A stretch of DNA of 64,000 bases, from NCBI GenBank assembly GCA_949987705.1, contig OX465284.1:70975470-71039469 (forward strand), read 5' to 3'. Shown piece after piece: positions 1-12,387 of this stretch. Each line of letters begins with the position of its first letter. Within the stretch, counting starts at the first letter, position 1. The notes under the pieces were generated by a model. It saw nothing but the letters and a program-made list of their open reading frames with translations, searched no databases and had not been told where the DNA came from. The position numbers and the translations under genes are program-made. The DNA is from Thereva unica (Eukaryota; Arthropoda; Insecta; Diptera; Therevidae).

Positions 1-449
1 GTCTACTCTGGAGATCAACCGGAAGAGAATTCCAAAGCAAAGTTGCAAAGACAATGAAAGAATGTTGTCCAATCAAAGTATGGAACGTGGAATAATGAAA
101 TCGTTGTTTCTGAGATATTTGATTTTGTAATACAAACTGGTGAAGGTAAGCAGGTTTGCGGTGGTACAGCTAACAGCTCTAAGATATAAGTAAGAAGAAA
201 CAATTTACTACCATGAAGTAATAAATACAGCCGACCGTTAACGGTGACAAAGATAATCGAACAGTATACTTTAAACCAAGGCAAATAACTGCACCTAAAA
301 ACTCTTTACAAAGTATTTAAAGGCAATGTTCATGCAATATAATAAAATGTTATGTTTCAAATAAATATTCTTCAATATCAGAAGACTGCAGTTTTAAATT
401 ACATATATATTCTTCAGTTGTTGAGCCTTCGTGACCCCTCCCTTTGGGC
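1..449. other. Unassigned AT-rich DNA
   Basis: I see no gene, terminal repeat or recognised element here. An 89-codon minus-strand frame exists but has no family motif. The recognisable family A RTE homology begins at about 450. Confidence 0.5.
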
Positions 450-1985
450 GCTTGCAGCGCCAGCGGTCGAGAGAATTCTTTCACCAGCTGTACAACCAGG
501 TTCCGCCACATACTCTAGCACCCGAACCGCAGATTATCGTACAGCCGACGAATCAGTTTCTCAATACCGAACCGACAATTAACAATGTGAAGACTATAAA
601 ATCGCTGGAAAATTTAAAAGTGGTGGAAATAGATCAAGTTACTGCTGAGATAATTAAAGCCGAAGGTGATGTCATACCACAACGACCTCACGTCCTCATA
701 ACACACACATCGCAATCGGGTCGTATCCCGTAGGCGTTGGAGAAAGCGATAGTTGTGTCAATTTTGAAGAAAGGTCCGACTGTAAGAATTATCGCGGTCA
801 ATTAGATTGTCGGAAAAGTATTTACGAAAATCGTACAATCGAGGCTATAGAAACATCACGAGCAAACGAGCCGGAAAGAACAAGCGGGTTTAAACCAGGT
901 CGAGGATGCATTGATCAAATATTCGCTCTTCGTCAGCTAATGGAAGAAAGAATTTGTTGCCGCAAACGAACTGTCGTCGTTTTCATCGATTTCAAATCCG
1001 TTTTGGATTGCATCCATTGGAACAGCTTGTGGAGAGATTGGAAACCGAATGCATGCCATTGAAATTTTTGCAACTTCTCCAAGGGTCGTACAATGACTCA
1101 ACCAGCAGCGTTCGTAGTCAAAGTGACTTATCCTAAAAATTTCCGATTCAAACAGGTATCCGACAAGGAGACGTCGCTTTGCAACTTTTCTTCAACGAAG
1201 TGATCGACACGGTTATGCCTGAAGCATTCGATGGACGACTCGCAGTTCGATACGATGACCACAATTTCGTAACCGACTTAACGTTCGCCTACGATAGCAC
1301 AATCTTCGTTGACAGGGATGATAAGCAACGGAAAACATTATACATTTCTCGCATCGTCCAGTCATAGGGGTTAAAAATCAATGAGGAAAAGACCAAAGTG
1401 ATGCAACCCAAATTGAACAGGTTCCGATGTTCAAATATATATGGTCATTGGTTGAAGAAAAGAAAGTGGCATCGACGTTCGATGTTCACAGCCGCATCGG
1501 CCTGGTAACAGCAACATTCGCCTTGATCAAGTGGTGCATATGAAAACGAACAAATATTTTTATCAAAACAAAAGTGCGCCTTTACCGAAGGTTGAACCTT
1601 CCGATTCTTCTTTATGGATCTGAAACGTAGACACTACTCAAACCGTACGTTAAGAAGTTCGAGGTGTTCCAAATGCGATGCTTGAGGTAGATCCTCGGTG
1701 TATCACTCCGCGATCGCCTTCGCAACGAGACACTTCGACAAAGAGGCGATCAACAGACACTGATCGAAGAAGAAATGCAAGAACGTCGACTACAGTGGTT
1801 TGGACATGTTTTCCAAACGGATGACCGCATACTACGTAAACTTCTCTGGCGAGACCGTCCCGCAGAATAGAGAAATCAGCGATCTGCCGCGAAGAAACCT
1901 GGCTTAAGAATATCGAGAGCGACTTAAAGAACCAAAGATTATCAACGTCCCGCTTGGACCTCCAGCTAACGGATCAAAGAAGAAT
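450..1985 (+). pseudogene. Decayed RTE-type LINE reverse transcriptase (family A), copy 1
   Basis: This is a degenerate relative of the long ORF at 18437-20677. It starts at the connector before the RT domain and follows the same order: the FHQLYN connector, the QAGF-type block, the FIDFK block, GIRQGDVA, then the YGSET thumb region and the WFGHV tail. Stops and small indels break the frame throughout: the catalytic block reads AYDS where the intact copy has ADDS, and about 100 bp before the 3' end is deleted. It ends with the same PAS-stop and GGATCAAAGAAGAA tail as the intact copy. The 5' truncation is typical of LINE insertion. Non-functional. Assignment to the RTE group rests on known family traits (C-terminal YGSETW and LRWFGHV blocks, short repetitive tail). 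Confidence 0.85.
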
Positions 1986-3915
1986 TTATTCATACAGCAC
2001 CATACCTAAAAGATGACTCCGAATATTCATCAGATCCAGCAGGTGCCGTCGGTTGTCTATTTAGTTGGTAGCGATACCATCAGCTAATATAGAGTTTAAT
2101 GTGAAAACCTAGTATTCACAAGCTCTTGCTTGCTGCTGACTCTATGACGCTAATAGTAAAGTCAAGCAATATGAAAAATTTCTTAAAGAAGGGACTTACC
2201 TTATCCCGTCTTATGGGATAATTGCCTTTGCAAAAAAATTAACAGATTAAAACTTACATCATCTCATCACTGCCAAGTCAATTTTACACCTCTTCGCACA
2301 AACTCAGGATCGAATTTCTTAACCAAGAGTTAATCTCTTAAATCGCCTTCATCCATGGCCGATTACTTCCTCAACTTTATCGCCTGGTCTTCGACTTGTT
2401 GAATGAAATGCGGCACAACTATTTTCCGATGGGAACAAATCTTTATATTTATTAACACAATATTTTCCCGAAGGACTCTTCCCATCCGCCAAGACTCTGG
2501 CCCCAGCCTTTAAGTGTTCATGGTGCATTTTCCAGTAATCTTCTACCATGAATCCTGAATCCCATAAGACTGTGCTCATCCGCATAAACTTTTCATTCCA
2601 CATAAAAAAAGAAGCAGTTACATAATTTTCCGCATTTTACAACCCAAACGACAACAGGTTGTCATCGTGGTCTTGTCTTCATACCGACGCCGTCTTCCGA
2701 TCTCGCCTCTTGCAATCAATTAAAGTGAGAAGAAATGAATAAAAATTTTGAATAAAAAGCGGCGCGGCTTTTGACTCACTCCACCTGTGTCGTCCCCAGT
2801 TTGTGAGCATATCTGTCACTACCACTTCACCTGGTGATTGTTGGTATTTTACGACATTGGGAAATGCACGTCGCGCCATCGACAACGGCCATCATTTCCA
2901 TCGCGTATAAAACTGCATAAATTGCAATTTCCTTCTGATTTCCGATTCCTAATTAATTCTCCAATTAGCGCCGGTGAAATCCGTTCGTTGTTTAATTAGA
3001 CGGGGATTTTCTTGCTTATTTTTTCACTGATTTTTCCAATTTTCATGCCGGACAGACCGGAATTCGAGAGCCCGAGTGGAGCTGAGATCGTCATTTTCCG
3101 CTCGTTACCAATTTGTTGCTAATGGAGTTAAATTCTGCGGCTTTGATTATGTTCAATACCGCGGATAAAATTTATTATGCAACCGAGTGTTGCCGGCGAG
3201 AATTCCGCGGCGGGATTTCTTGCGGTCTTTAAAAATACTGAAAAAACAAATAACATAAATAAATGAACGATCTCGCGGCGAGAGCCCGCGGTGGATGTTT
3301 CGACATAAATTGAAATTAATACTATGTAGCTGGAAAGTTGTAAAAATTTCAGACATTTTACTTTTACTAGTTTTTAGTTTTATGTTGAAGATTTTTTGTA
3401 ATGTCTTCGGAGCCAGTCCAGATCGACCCAGGCGAGAGTTATGCTTCATATTACTATGCTGGCCAAGTTGTTGCAAGTTATGACATCGCCTTAGCAGAAC
3501 CACTTCATGCACAGTTCCATTTGCTGCACGATCGGTTTTTATATTTTATTTTATAGATGACACTGCAAAAAGCAATTGCGAATTTTTCAAACATTGTACA
3601 ACTTTTAATTGCCCACAGTTACAAATTGCAAATTTTCATTATTTTTCTCCATTTTCAAACGGAAGGAACGTTGAACCAACAACGAGCATTTAGTGAGTCG
3701 CTGCGATCAGCGGTTCCTGAATTATTTGAAAATAACACACTTTTTACTATGACTTATGCTCACACTTGGTACCGCTCTTTCCAATGAGATTCATAATGGT
3801 ATTACGAAACTTGAATGTCAAAATTGGAAAGTGAGCTGGCACAGGCCGACCATCGGACAAGGAAGTCTATATGAAATATCAACCAACAAAGGATAATAAC
3901 GTAATAGTAATCTTG
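1986..3915. other. Host-like non-coding DNA
   Basis: No protein family is recognisable in either strand. Frames at 2349-2603 and 3153-3512 (minus) show no motifs. The stretch 2900-3150 has mixed composition and three homeodomain-type TAATTA or AATTAG sites within about 55 bp (2949-3000), which looks like conserved host non-coding sequence. No terminal repeats were found. Confidence 0.4.
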
Positions 3916-3920
3916 CCATA

Positions 3921-5080
3921 AAAAATGATGGTTGACGGATAATATATCATCTTCGGAATTTATAAGCAATCACTACGTTGTTTATAGAAAGGATCGATGT
4001 CAGCTTTCTTCTGGATGCAGTAGGGGTGGCGGTGTCTTGATTGCTGTCCGTGTTGATGTGGCCAGCATCCCAGTAGGGAATTTTCGAATTCATGAAATCG
4101 GAATGCAGTATATCTTTGTAGATATTAGAAGCAATGTGAATCGATGACTATGGGAAGGAATGGTATTGCAAAGTGTCATGCATAAGGAACATGCACGCAT
4201 TTCCTTTTGTTCATTATCGAGGAAAAATGCTGAAGCCGCAGCCGAACATTCGTCCTGCCTCATCCTCTCTTATGCAATCGGTTTTCTTACGATTTACTTA
4301 AATTGTTTTTCAGTCTATTTAGATTGATTACGGCGTAAGCACGTGTAGCGATATAAAGTTTACTATTTATATTACAGATGGGAAATTAATATCATATTTC
4401 GGACTTGTGATTAATAAAGGATGCTTTTTTAATAATAATAGGTGCAAAAAAGACAGCATATTTAAAGGCGGAATAACGAAATGACTGGACATTCTGCAGC
4501 TTTAGATCTCATGCATTCATATTGGAAGGTATGGTAATGCAAAAGGAGGCCGTTATGCCTTCGGTCCTAGGACATCGCAATGTTAAAAGAAGCGATGATT
4601 CGATCGAGAAAGCATTAAGCAGACATTAAGCATTTGAAGGAAGGTGTACAGATTCGAATCTGGAAGGCTTCCATTCCCTACTGGGATAGAACTTTCTTTA
4701 CCATGTGTTGAAGAGAATATTGAACAACTTTTCGTTCGAGTTACTGCAGGTTGTTCCAGCTTCTCAATTGTTTTTTGTGTTAGCTATATTCCGCCATCAT
4801 CTAATTTGGATACTTACATGAGTCAATTATTAAACATAAAATCTATTTCATCAATGCTCTCTCCGACTGAAGGAATTTGTGTGGTTGGAGATTTCAACCT
4901 GAGTGGCGTGACATGGAGTTGTATGGATGAGGATGATTCTTTGCTTCCATCGAATGTGTCTTCAGAAATCGAGATTGCTTTTATTGACGCTATTTTAGGT
5001 CTAGATGTAGCTCAGATAAGTACGATAGGAAACTTTTTTGGAAAATTTTTGGATCTAGTACATATTTATATCTGATAACC
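3921..5080 (+). pseudogene. LINE AP-endonuclease domain, split by a MITE
   Basis: The endonuclease nicks target DNA for target-primed reverse transcription. The left part (3932-4066) reads through FISNHYVVYRKDRC and SRGGGVLIAV, and the right part (4686-5075) through EENIEQLFVRV, SYIPPSSN and the catalytic GDFNLSGVTW block. The two halves join in frame across the MITE (ASI-ELSLP), which shows the MITE inserted into a readable ORF. A frameshift near 5065 puts the end of the domain (FLDLV) out of frame with the following linker ISDNLSVKIN. Without repair of these breaks the enzyme cannot be made. Confidence 0.85.
4069..4685. mobile_element. MITE with CCCAGTAGGGAA ends and AT target duplication
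   Basis: A 617-bp non-coding element with terminal inverted repeats beginning CCCAGTAGGGAA, flanked by AT at 4067-4068 and 4686-4687. Removing it and one AT restores the LINE endonuclease frame, which confirms the boundaries independently. Related elements lie at 59004-59515 and 60752-61362. No ORF of interest. The superfamily is uncertain; a 2-bp AT target would fit an ISL2EU/Harbinger-like enzyme, but that is inference. Confidence 0.85.
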
Positions 5081-5089
5081 TTTCTGTTA

Positions 5090-7336
5090 AAATCAACGAA
5101 TCTTCTTTTCCACTTCTTAAATGTGATTTGCACCATAAAGCCTTGGATTTGAGTATCGCCTCTTATAATTTCTTAAAAATAAATTCTATTGTTTTGTCTC
5201 AAGAATATAATTTTAGAAAGGCAGATTTTTCTAACTTAAATTTGTATTTTTCCTGACTTGATTGGTGTAAGTTGTTTAATGATTGTTCTTTGGAAGAGAT
5301 ATATAGGAAGTTTCTAGAGTTGCTTCATTCTGGTTTTCAATCTTATGTTCCATTAAAGAACATAAATAGTAATAATTACCATCCAAAATGGTTTAATAAA
5401 TCATTATTGCGCTTAAAAAATGCAAAAAATAAGGCTCACAAATCATTCAAAAGTTCTGGTGGAGATAAGGAATTAAATAATTTTAAAAGATTGCGAAACG
5501 AATATGAGTTTTTGCATCGATTCTTATTCAAACAATACATTTTTTCTGTTGAGAACACCATAAAGAGTGACAGTAAAAGTTTCTGGAGTTATATGAAGAC
5601 CAAACGAAATTCTTCTAGTTTTCCGAACATTATGGAGTATAATAACAAAAAATCTAGTTGTGCTGAAGAAGCGTGTGCACTGTTTGCAGACTACTTTGAA
5701 TCGGTATATAACGATAATACATTTGTTGATGATTCTACGAGATATAATTCTGACTATATCAACTTGCTGGATATAGGTTCTTTGTCTTTAGACGCTAAGG
5801 ATGTTGAGAGTGCTATCCAAGATCTTAAAATGAATTATTCTTCAGACCTGGATGGTATTTGTCCCGCTCTTATAAAAAATTGTGTTTCTGGTCTTATCAA
5901 ACCTTTAACTCATATATTTAATTTGTCTTTGTGTAGTGGTCAATTTCTTGATTCGTGGAAGATCTCAATAATTAAACCTATTTTCAAAAACGGATCCAAA
6001 CATTTGGTTACGAATTATAAGGGTGTATCTTTAATGAAAGTCATTCCTAAACTCTTCGACTGTTTGGTTGCGAGGAAATTATCTTTCTTGTGTAAGGAAA
6101 TTATTTGTCCTCAGCAGCAGGGCTTTCTAAGGGGTAGGTCGACGGTCACAAATCTTGCACTCTTTACTAATTTTTGTCTGTTCAATATGGAAAAAGGTCA
6201 CCAGGTTGATGTAATTTACACAGATTTTTCTTCGAAAGCGTTTGACAAAGTTAATATTATAGTGCTTATAAAAAAATTACGTAAGGCTGGCTTTCATTCA
6301 AGTTTTTTGCAATGGATTAGCTCTTATTTATCAAATAGAAAGGAATATGTCGTTCTTGATTCTGTTTCTTCTAGAATAATATGTGTCAAATCAGGCGTGC
6401 CTCAGGGCAGTCATTGCGGCCCTTTGCTATTCTTGATATTTATTAATGATTTAATTAATTGCTTCAAGAATGCCCATTGTTTAATTTACGCCGATGACTT
6501 AAAATTTTTTTTAAAAGTTAGTGGGGAGGATTGTTGTCATCGCCTTCAAGAAAACTTCAACAATTTATCCATCTGGTGCTCTATGAATGATCTTTAACTA
6601 AATGTTTCTAAGTGCCGAGTTATGTCTTTCTATCGCTCATTGGAAGGCATCGAATACAAATACTCTTTCTCTACCTTTGCTCTAGCTAGAGTGTATGAGA
6701 TTAATGATTTAGGTGTTGTTTTAGATAATAGACTAACTTTCAATAGACACATTGATTTCATTTGTAGTAAAGCCTATAGATTACTGGGTTTTATTAAGAG
6801 AAATTCTAAAGAATTTTCTGATGTCTTTACGATAAGGACCTTGTTCATTTCCTTTGTAAGGCCAATTCTTGAATATGCATCATGCATTTGGAGTCCTCAG
6901 TATGCTGTGAATTCGAATAGAATAGAATCGGTGCAAAAATCCATAACCAGATTTATGTGTTTTAGGCTTAATTTATTTAAGGAACATGTTCCTCATTATA
7001 CATCCAGACGATTATTATTTGGTCTTCCTAGCCTTAGCTTTCGTCGAGATGTGAGATGCGCAATTTTCATAAAAGATATGTATATTATGCAACACAATCA
7101 AGTGCCCTGAGCTGTTGAGTCAAATTCATATATATGCTATAGAAAGGCCACTTAGGTCGAGAAACCTCCTATATGCCCCTTCTCACAGAACCAATTATGG
7201 CTCAAATGGAGTTATTACAAAAGGCATTCATAAATTCAATTTTTTTAACGACTTCGTTGATTTCACCCTGGATCGAACGACCTATAAAAATGTAATTTTT
7301 GGTTTAGAGAATCATGTTGAAATGAATTTTTCATAA
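5090..7336 (+). pseudogene. LINE reverse transcriptase (CR1/jockey-like), three visible lesions
   Basis: This makes element cDNA at the nicked target. Order: linker (about 5080-5650), FADYFESVYND, SSDLDGICPALIKN, the YKGVSL block, QQQGFLRGRST, the first catalytic block YTDFSSKAFD (about 6220), GVPQGSHCGP (about 6396), YADD at 6487-6498 and a C-terminal region to 7336. Lesions: an in-frame stop near 5255, an in-frame TAA at 6595 (SMNDL-stop-LNVSK) and a one-base shift near 7105 (NQVP / ELLSQIHIY). The ORF otherwise stays in one frame, with all catalytic Asp residues present. No RNase H follows. Domain assignment is solid; activity is not expected. Confidence 0.9.
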
Positions 7337-7441
7337 AATTATGTCAACTTTATTTTAATTTAAAAAAGTTTTTGGAAATTGTAAGTTTTCTAGTCTGTAA
7401 GATTGTAAGATGTAATCAGTAGACTAAATAAATAAAAAAAT

Positions 7442-7930
7442 AAATAAAATCTGCAGAGGTGCAGCCTGCGAATCGTCGATTATCATTGTAAAATTAAGAG
7501 GCAAACCGAAAAAATTGACCTGGATCGTGTTAAAGAACAAACTGTAGTGGAAATACATCCAGTAACCCTAACGGAAAAACGAAACTGACAAGTTGCATGA
7601 AAGTAACAGTAAGATACAAATGGACAAGCAGGTTAACCGATTTTCATTTTTTTCGGGCATGTTTTAGGCTATTTTTACACTCTTTATATTAGCTTCACCT
7701 GTATGTATGCATGTATGTATGTATGTAGACAAATTTTGCAACTTGATTTTGATTCATTTCCATTATAACCGATCAACTTAAAATTTTGCACATATGTATA
7801 GTTCTTGTAACAATGCAATCTGACCATTTTGTAAATAAACCAAGATGGCGGCTCCAAGAGGGCGGCCAAATTTCGCAATTGTGCTCGCCGACCCTCGAGA
7901 TGGGTATCAAATTAACGGGAATGATAAGTA
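7442..7930. repeat. Low-complexity and dispersed repeat with (TGTA)n
   Basis: The stretch holds a short TGTA microsatellite (about 7698-7726), then a repeat-like segment with AAGATGGCGGCTCC (about 7842) next to GAGGGCGGCC. The ATGGCGG word recurs in the Transib-like elements further along. No gene seen. Confidence 0.45.
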
Positions 7931-7944
7931 GAATCCATCCATCC

Positions 7945-8905
7945 AATGGCCCTACAGCCCAAATCTAGCCTTGGCCTCCTCTAGAGCATTTTTTAAAGTT
8001 TGACGGTCTCTTGCAGCATGTCTCCAGTTCAGGATGTTGAGCATTGCCTCCGCGTCAGCCGTCACAGAGTCTCTCCATCTCTTCCTAGGTTTACTTACTG
8101 GTTTACTTCTCGAAATTTCTGATACTATAAGCCGTTTGGGATACGATTGTCCTCCATCCTGATCACGTGGTCGGCTAGTCTCAGTCTGTTAATTTTTATT
8201 AAAGTTGAGAGTTCTGGGTCGTCAAAAATTTCATACAACTCATTGTTGTATATTCTTCGCCATATTCCATCCTCTCTGGTTGCGCCTATTATGCATCTGA
8301 GAATTGTTCTCTCAAACCTGTTGACTCTTTCATCTAAGTCCTGGGCCATAGTCCAAGTCTCGCTACTGGTCGTATTACTGTTTTGTAGAGTGAGAGTGAG
8401 ATTGAGTGCAGTATTTGTTTTTGGTTATAAAAGATTGTATTAGCAATTAGTATTCGTCTGGTTATTTCTTCTTTTTCTTCGTTTCTTTTTATGATTGTAG
8501 ACCCAAGGTACACTGTTTTATCGACTTCTTCTAGGTTATGCTCGTTGATGGTTAAAATTCTTCCCATTCTAAATCTTCCTGCTCTGGATTGTTGCATCAC
8601 CTTCATTTTTTCTTCGTTTATTTCCAGGTCTATGTCCTTTGCCCGCTCTTTTAATTCGACATAAGCTTCTTTTGCTGCCAAAAAGGGCCTTGCCAAGATA
8701 TTCACGTCATCCGCATATCCAAGTAATTGTGCCGACTATATAGCTATTAATGCACTTCTTTGGACTGACGTTTTCTTTATCACACGTTCTAGGGCCGGGT
8801 GGAAAATCATAAGGGCCAATCCATCTCCTTGTCTAAGTCCTTGTCGTACTTCGAACTCTTCTGTAATAATATTTTGGATCCTTTCGCCAGTGAGGTGTTT
8901 TTTTT
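7945..8905 (-). pseudogene. RTE family B reverse transcriptase, C-terminal half and tail
   Basis: Left of the SINE the RT continues as LTGERIQNIITEEFEVRQGLRQGDGLA (motif 4), then YADD at 8709-8720 followed by VNILARPF, the LEINEEKMKVM thumb region and YLGSTI. It closes with the C-terminal ENGIWRRIYNNELYEIF-like block and LRLADHVIRMEDNRIP, then KPRKRW and EEAKARFGL. The YADD motif is intact, but frame shifts occur near 8340 and at the C-terminus. The 3' end carries GGATGGATGGAT (7931-7945), typical of RTE microsatellite tails. Confidence 0.85.
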
Positions 8906-8907
8906 AT

Positions 8908-9345
8908 GTGACAGACTAGAGGCTTAGGGAAAGTCCCTTTGTACTGTCGACAATCTATTTTTCGTATAGAGTGAATGTCGAACAGCAGCTCTAGCCGGAA
9001 GATAGAGAGAAGAGAAGGAAGTAACCGTCACAACCTAGCCGCGATATTTTTATTCCACCTACTCACAACCATTTCGCGACTCTGACATCGGGGCGTCGAG
9101 AACAACTCGCTGGAGTGTTATGCCTCCTGAAACGAGTTGAATCTCATCAACCAACCGATGGCATGCGCTTGGTGGAGCGGGGAAGGACTAGGGAAGGCTA
9201 CGACAGGGGAATCAGGAATGTAAAGAGGGAAGAAGAAAGAAGTAAAGTTAGGTGGGAAACACGAAGGACCGTGGCGCCGCCCTGATTCGAACCCGGGCCC
9301 TCTGAGGATAGCAGTCAGGCGCCTTACCTCTAGACTACATTGCGC
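8908..9345 (-). mobile_element. tRNA-derived SINE, full length with tRNA head
   Basis: Read on the minus strand, the head carries an A box TAGTCTAGAGG (9327-9337) and a B box GGTTCGAATCA (9283-9293), the internal RNA polymerase III promoter of a tRNA. A tRNA-unrelated body of about 330 bp follows and ends CACATAAAAAA at about 8908. A second copy without the head lies at 54435-54826 on the other strand. It interrupts the family B RT between LVQLIK and HLTGER. No clear target duplication could be seen. Confidence 0.85.
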
Positions 9346-9350
9346 TTTTG

Positions 9351-9903
9351 ATCAGTTGTACCAGCTCTGAAGAGACTCTTTATTCCAATAAGATCTCTTA
9401 TAGTCTCTCTCTGTTTATTGAGTCATATGCCTGTTGAAAGTCGACAAATACTTGGTATACATATATATTCCTTTTCCAGGTTTTCTCCAGAATTTGATCA
9501 GCAGTTGGTCCGATGTTGACCTGTTTGTCCTAAAACCAGCTTGATATTCTCCTATAACGCCTTCCGCTATAGGTTTTAGTTTTTGTTGCACAAGGATTAG
9601 GAAGGTTTTGTAGCTGGTGCTGAGGAGTGAGATGCGTCTGCAGTTTTTAGGTTTAGTTATCTCCTTTCTTGTGTCACATAATCGCTTTCTTTCAGTCATC
9701 TGGTATAACTTATTTTTTCCCAGATGCTGCATATGAGGTCGTGTAAGATTCTTAATATTTGCGGTCTTCCTCCGTTTAGCATCTCAGCTGCAATTCCATC
9801 AGCGCTAAGCGATTTGTTGCTTTTTCACAGCTTCACGTACCAAAACCAGTGTTGGTGGTTCTTTCTATTAAGATATTATCTTGGGGAATTTCAAATAGAG
9901 TAG
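9351..9903 (-). pseudogene. RTE family B reverse transcriptase, N-terminal half
   Basis: The RT domain resumes to the left of the Penelope-like insertion. It reads NILIERTTNTGFGT, ALMELQLRC, then CRRISLLSTSYKTF, IGEYQAGFRTNRSTSDQ and a damaged version of the VDFQQAYDS catalytic block. It runs on to SSELVQLIK, where the SINE is inserted. The blocks RRISLLST and YQAGFR..RSTSDQ are RT motifs 2a and 3. Frame changes near 9480 remove the first catalytic Asp from the readable frame. Confidence 0.8.
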
Positions 9904-9918
9904 GAACTACAATAGCTT
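9904..9918. repeat. 15-bp target site duplication, left copy
   Basis: GAACTACAATAGCTT at 9904-9918 is repeated exactly at 12391-12405 and flanks the Penelope-like element. Both copies lie in family B RTE sequence. Confidence 0.9.
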
Positions 9919-10459
9919 TTTTCTTTTCGACCGTTGAAGACCGTTTGATCTTTATTTAACGTTTCGGCAACAGGTTTTGTGCCCTCTTCAGAACTACAAA
10001 ATAAAATAAAACCAAAAATAACACTTACAATGTCGAATCAAAAAATCAAAAATTATAAAGAATGGTTATACCACAAAATATAAATAATATACATATAAAC
10101 AGAAAACGAAAAACAAAAAATATAATGTCGAGTTAGAAAATTAAAAAATTAAATAGAGTTTCTTACGTGGTTAAACTAACATATTTTTTTGTACTCTTTA
10201 CTTCTTTCTTTGACATTCGTGAATTTTTGTAAAAGTGTAAAATTGTCATTGGAGAGAATGTCAAACATTAAAAGGAGGTCGAAATAGTACATTATTGGAT
10301 AAAAATAACATAAAATATATAAAAAAGGTTTTCGTGTACAGTGTCAGTTACAAAGTAAAAATAAAAAAATAATAATAAAAAACAAAGGAACAAATAAATA
10401 AATAAATTAATAAATAACAAAGTGACTATAGTATAATAGGTAGTGATTAAACAACTGAT

Positions 10460-10753
10460 TTACAAAATGGACGTGTAAATATTGCTAAGTTTTTCTGTGT
10501 CTCTTTGAACATTTAAGGTGTTTTTTGTTCTTTTAATATGTAACATTTCTGATACATCTCTTTTGTACCAATGTCCTTCTATGTCTAAAATCTTAGGATC
10601 GTCACATTTCATTTTGTGATTTTTTTGTATTCTGTGTACCGACACATTGTGTTTTTCTGAATTGTTAATGTTCTGTTTATGTTCTTTTATACCTGTTTCT
10701 AATGCTCTTTTCGTTTGACCAATATTTTTGGCGTCACAATCATTGCATTCCAT
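10460..10753 (-). pseudogene. GIY-YIG endonuclease of the Penelope-like element
   Basis: A 97-codon frame starts MECNDCDAKNIGQTKRALETGIKEHK. CNDCDA followed by IGQTKR..LE..IKEHK is the N-terminal signature of the Penelope GIY-YIG domain. The position where the family usually has Tyr in YIGQT reads Asn here, and the Arg before KEHK reads Gly, so activity is doubtful. It is in a different frame from the RT. The preceding stretch reads KGKDRLPINRQQDVVYQ in frame, which is the usual linker to this domain. Confidence 0.85.
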
Positions 10754-11067
10754 TTGATAAACTACATCTTGTTGTCTGTTGATTGGTAATCTATCTTTTC
10801 CTTTTTTAACAATTGAATCTAATTTGTTATTGACTTTATAAACTGTTTTGATATTAAAATTTTGAAAGTATTGTGAAAGCTCTTTAGTGATACGTGAATG
10901 AAAAGGTAAAACTATAAAATCTGATCTTGTATTGATTAAGTTGTTATTGTTACTATTCTGTTCATAAAATGTAAAGCGTTTTTTAATGTAAGTGTCGATA
11001 AATTTTGGTGGAGTTTTGTAAGAGAATATCTTTCACAATGTTAATATTTTCAGAATGGAACATTCTG

Positions 11068-12387
11068 TCAGATAATAGAATGGCTAAAAACTAAATTGTA
11101 TACAATCGCTTTTTTCTGTTCCACCGGATGATTTGAATGGAAGTGTAAAAGTCTACCAGAATATGTTGGTTTCCTGTACCAATTGGTTAGTACTCTATTA
11201 CCCTCAATTTTGACTTGTATGTCAAGAAAGTTGAGGGAGTGATCCACCTCCATTTCGTGAGTAATCTGTAGTTTTGGATGGTAACCGCTGAAGACATTAA
11301 TAATCTCATCTATTTTGTGTCTAGGTAGAATCACAAAAATATCGTCCACATATCTGCAGTATAGAAGTGGGGTGAAGTTTAGATGTTGTAAGCAGGTCTG
11401 CTCAAGGTCTCTCATTGTAAACTCCGCTATCGTAGGAGAGGAAGGATTGCCCATTGGAACATCGTCGATTTGTTGGTAATACTTACCTCCAAATTGGAAG
11501 AAGGTTGAGTTAATCAATAGGTTGATCGCTATGTTGATCTCGTTCCAAGGAATTTTGCAATGTTGTTCGATAGTGGACCAGCGTTTTTCTATCCCCTTCA
11601 GAACTAACTCGGTGGGAATGTTAGTAAACAAGGAAGAAACGTCTAACGAAATCATACAGTGGTCATCAGGAACATGTAGGTTTCGAATTTGGTGAACAAA
11701 CTCAGAACTATTCTTCACTGTAAAATTTTCTTCTTGTAGGCCCAAACTCAATATCCTTTGTAGTAACTCTGACAAGTTGTGAAGGGAACTTCCAATCGAT
11801 GACACAATTATCCAGAAGGGATACCCTGGTTTGTGAATTTTTGGTAAGGCATAAGCCCTGGCCAAATTAGCTGAAGTCAAGAAAAGTCGGTGGAATTCCC
11901 TCTGATCGATGTATTCTTTCTTTTGCCACCTTTTCACTAAAACCTTCAAGTTGTCTATCACATTTTTGTTCGGGTTCTTCTGTAGTGGGTTGTATGTGTT
12001 TTGGTCTGACAACAGAATGTTGACTCGTGAGACATATTCGGATTTATCCAAGGTCACTGTGACATTCCCCTTGTCTGCATTCCCCTTGTCAGAGTTGTCC
12101 TCGATGAATTTCTTAGTGGTGTCCAAGTCCTTTTGTAAGTTCTTTAGGAAAATGGTTTGGTGTCTCATCCGTGTCTGTCTCCGTGAGGCATTGTTAACGA
12201 TCTGGGTGACTTGTTGTCTCACTTCAGTGCGTTGCTCTTGAGGTATTTTGTAAAGGTTACACTTCTCTACGTTTTTAATTATATCTACTTTGTCATTTGT
12301 AGTTATTTTGTTGTTCGTTAAGTTGAACTTATTACCCAGTGATACAATATTCTCTACTTCTCGTGGGATGGTGGTGTTAAGAAACAA
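11068..12387 (-). pseudogene. Penelope-like reverse transcriptase
   Basis: A 439-codon open frame. N-terminal region to about residue 160; ALPKIHKPGYPFWIIVSS near residues 180-200 (the PKIHK block typical of Penelope-like RTs); ISLDVSSLFTNIP with the first catalytic Asp near 250; MGNPSSPTIAE near 313; YVDDIF at residues 346-351 (YVDD codons 11341-11352); then SLNFLDIQV and WYRKPTYSGRLLHFHS. All catalytic residues are visible. The frame ends at 11068, and homology continues in another frame (KTPPKFIDTYIKKRF), so a shift separates RT from the endonuclease. A short internal DKGNADKGN duplication lies near residue 105. Confidence 0.9.

Larger units (their letters stand above)
3916..7441 (+). mobile_element. 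CR1/jockey-like LINE, 5'-truncated, with nested MITE
   Basis: A non-LTR retrotransposon beginning inside its AP endonuclease (WLTDNISSSEF, about 3921) and running through RT to a 3' UTR that ends in a TAAA/AAATA-rich tail (about 7420-7441). ORF1 is absent. A 617-bp MITE splits the endonuclease at 4069-4685. The coding sequence otherwise runs through with only a few lesions, so the copy is fairly young. Placement within the CR1/jockey group is from domain order and motif style, not a phylogeny. Confidence 0.85.

Noticed and set aside
9270..9345. Functional tRNA gene
   Set aside because: A and B boxes are present but the sequence runs straight into a repeated SINE body with an A-rich tail, and it lies in a LINE.
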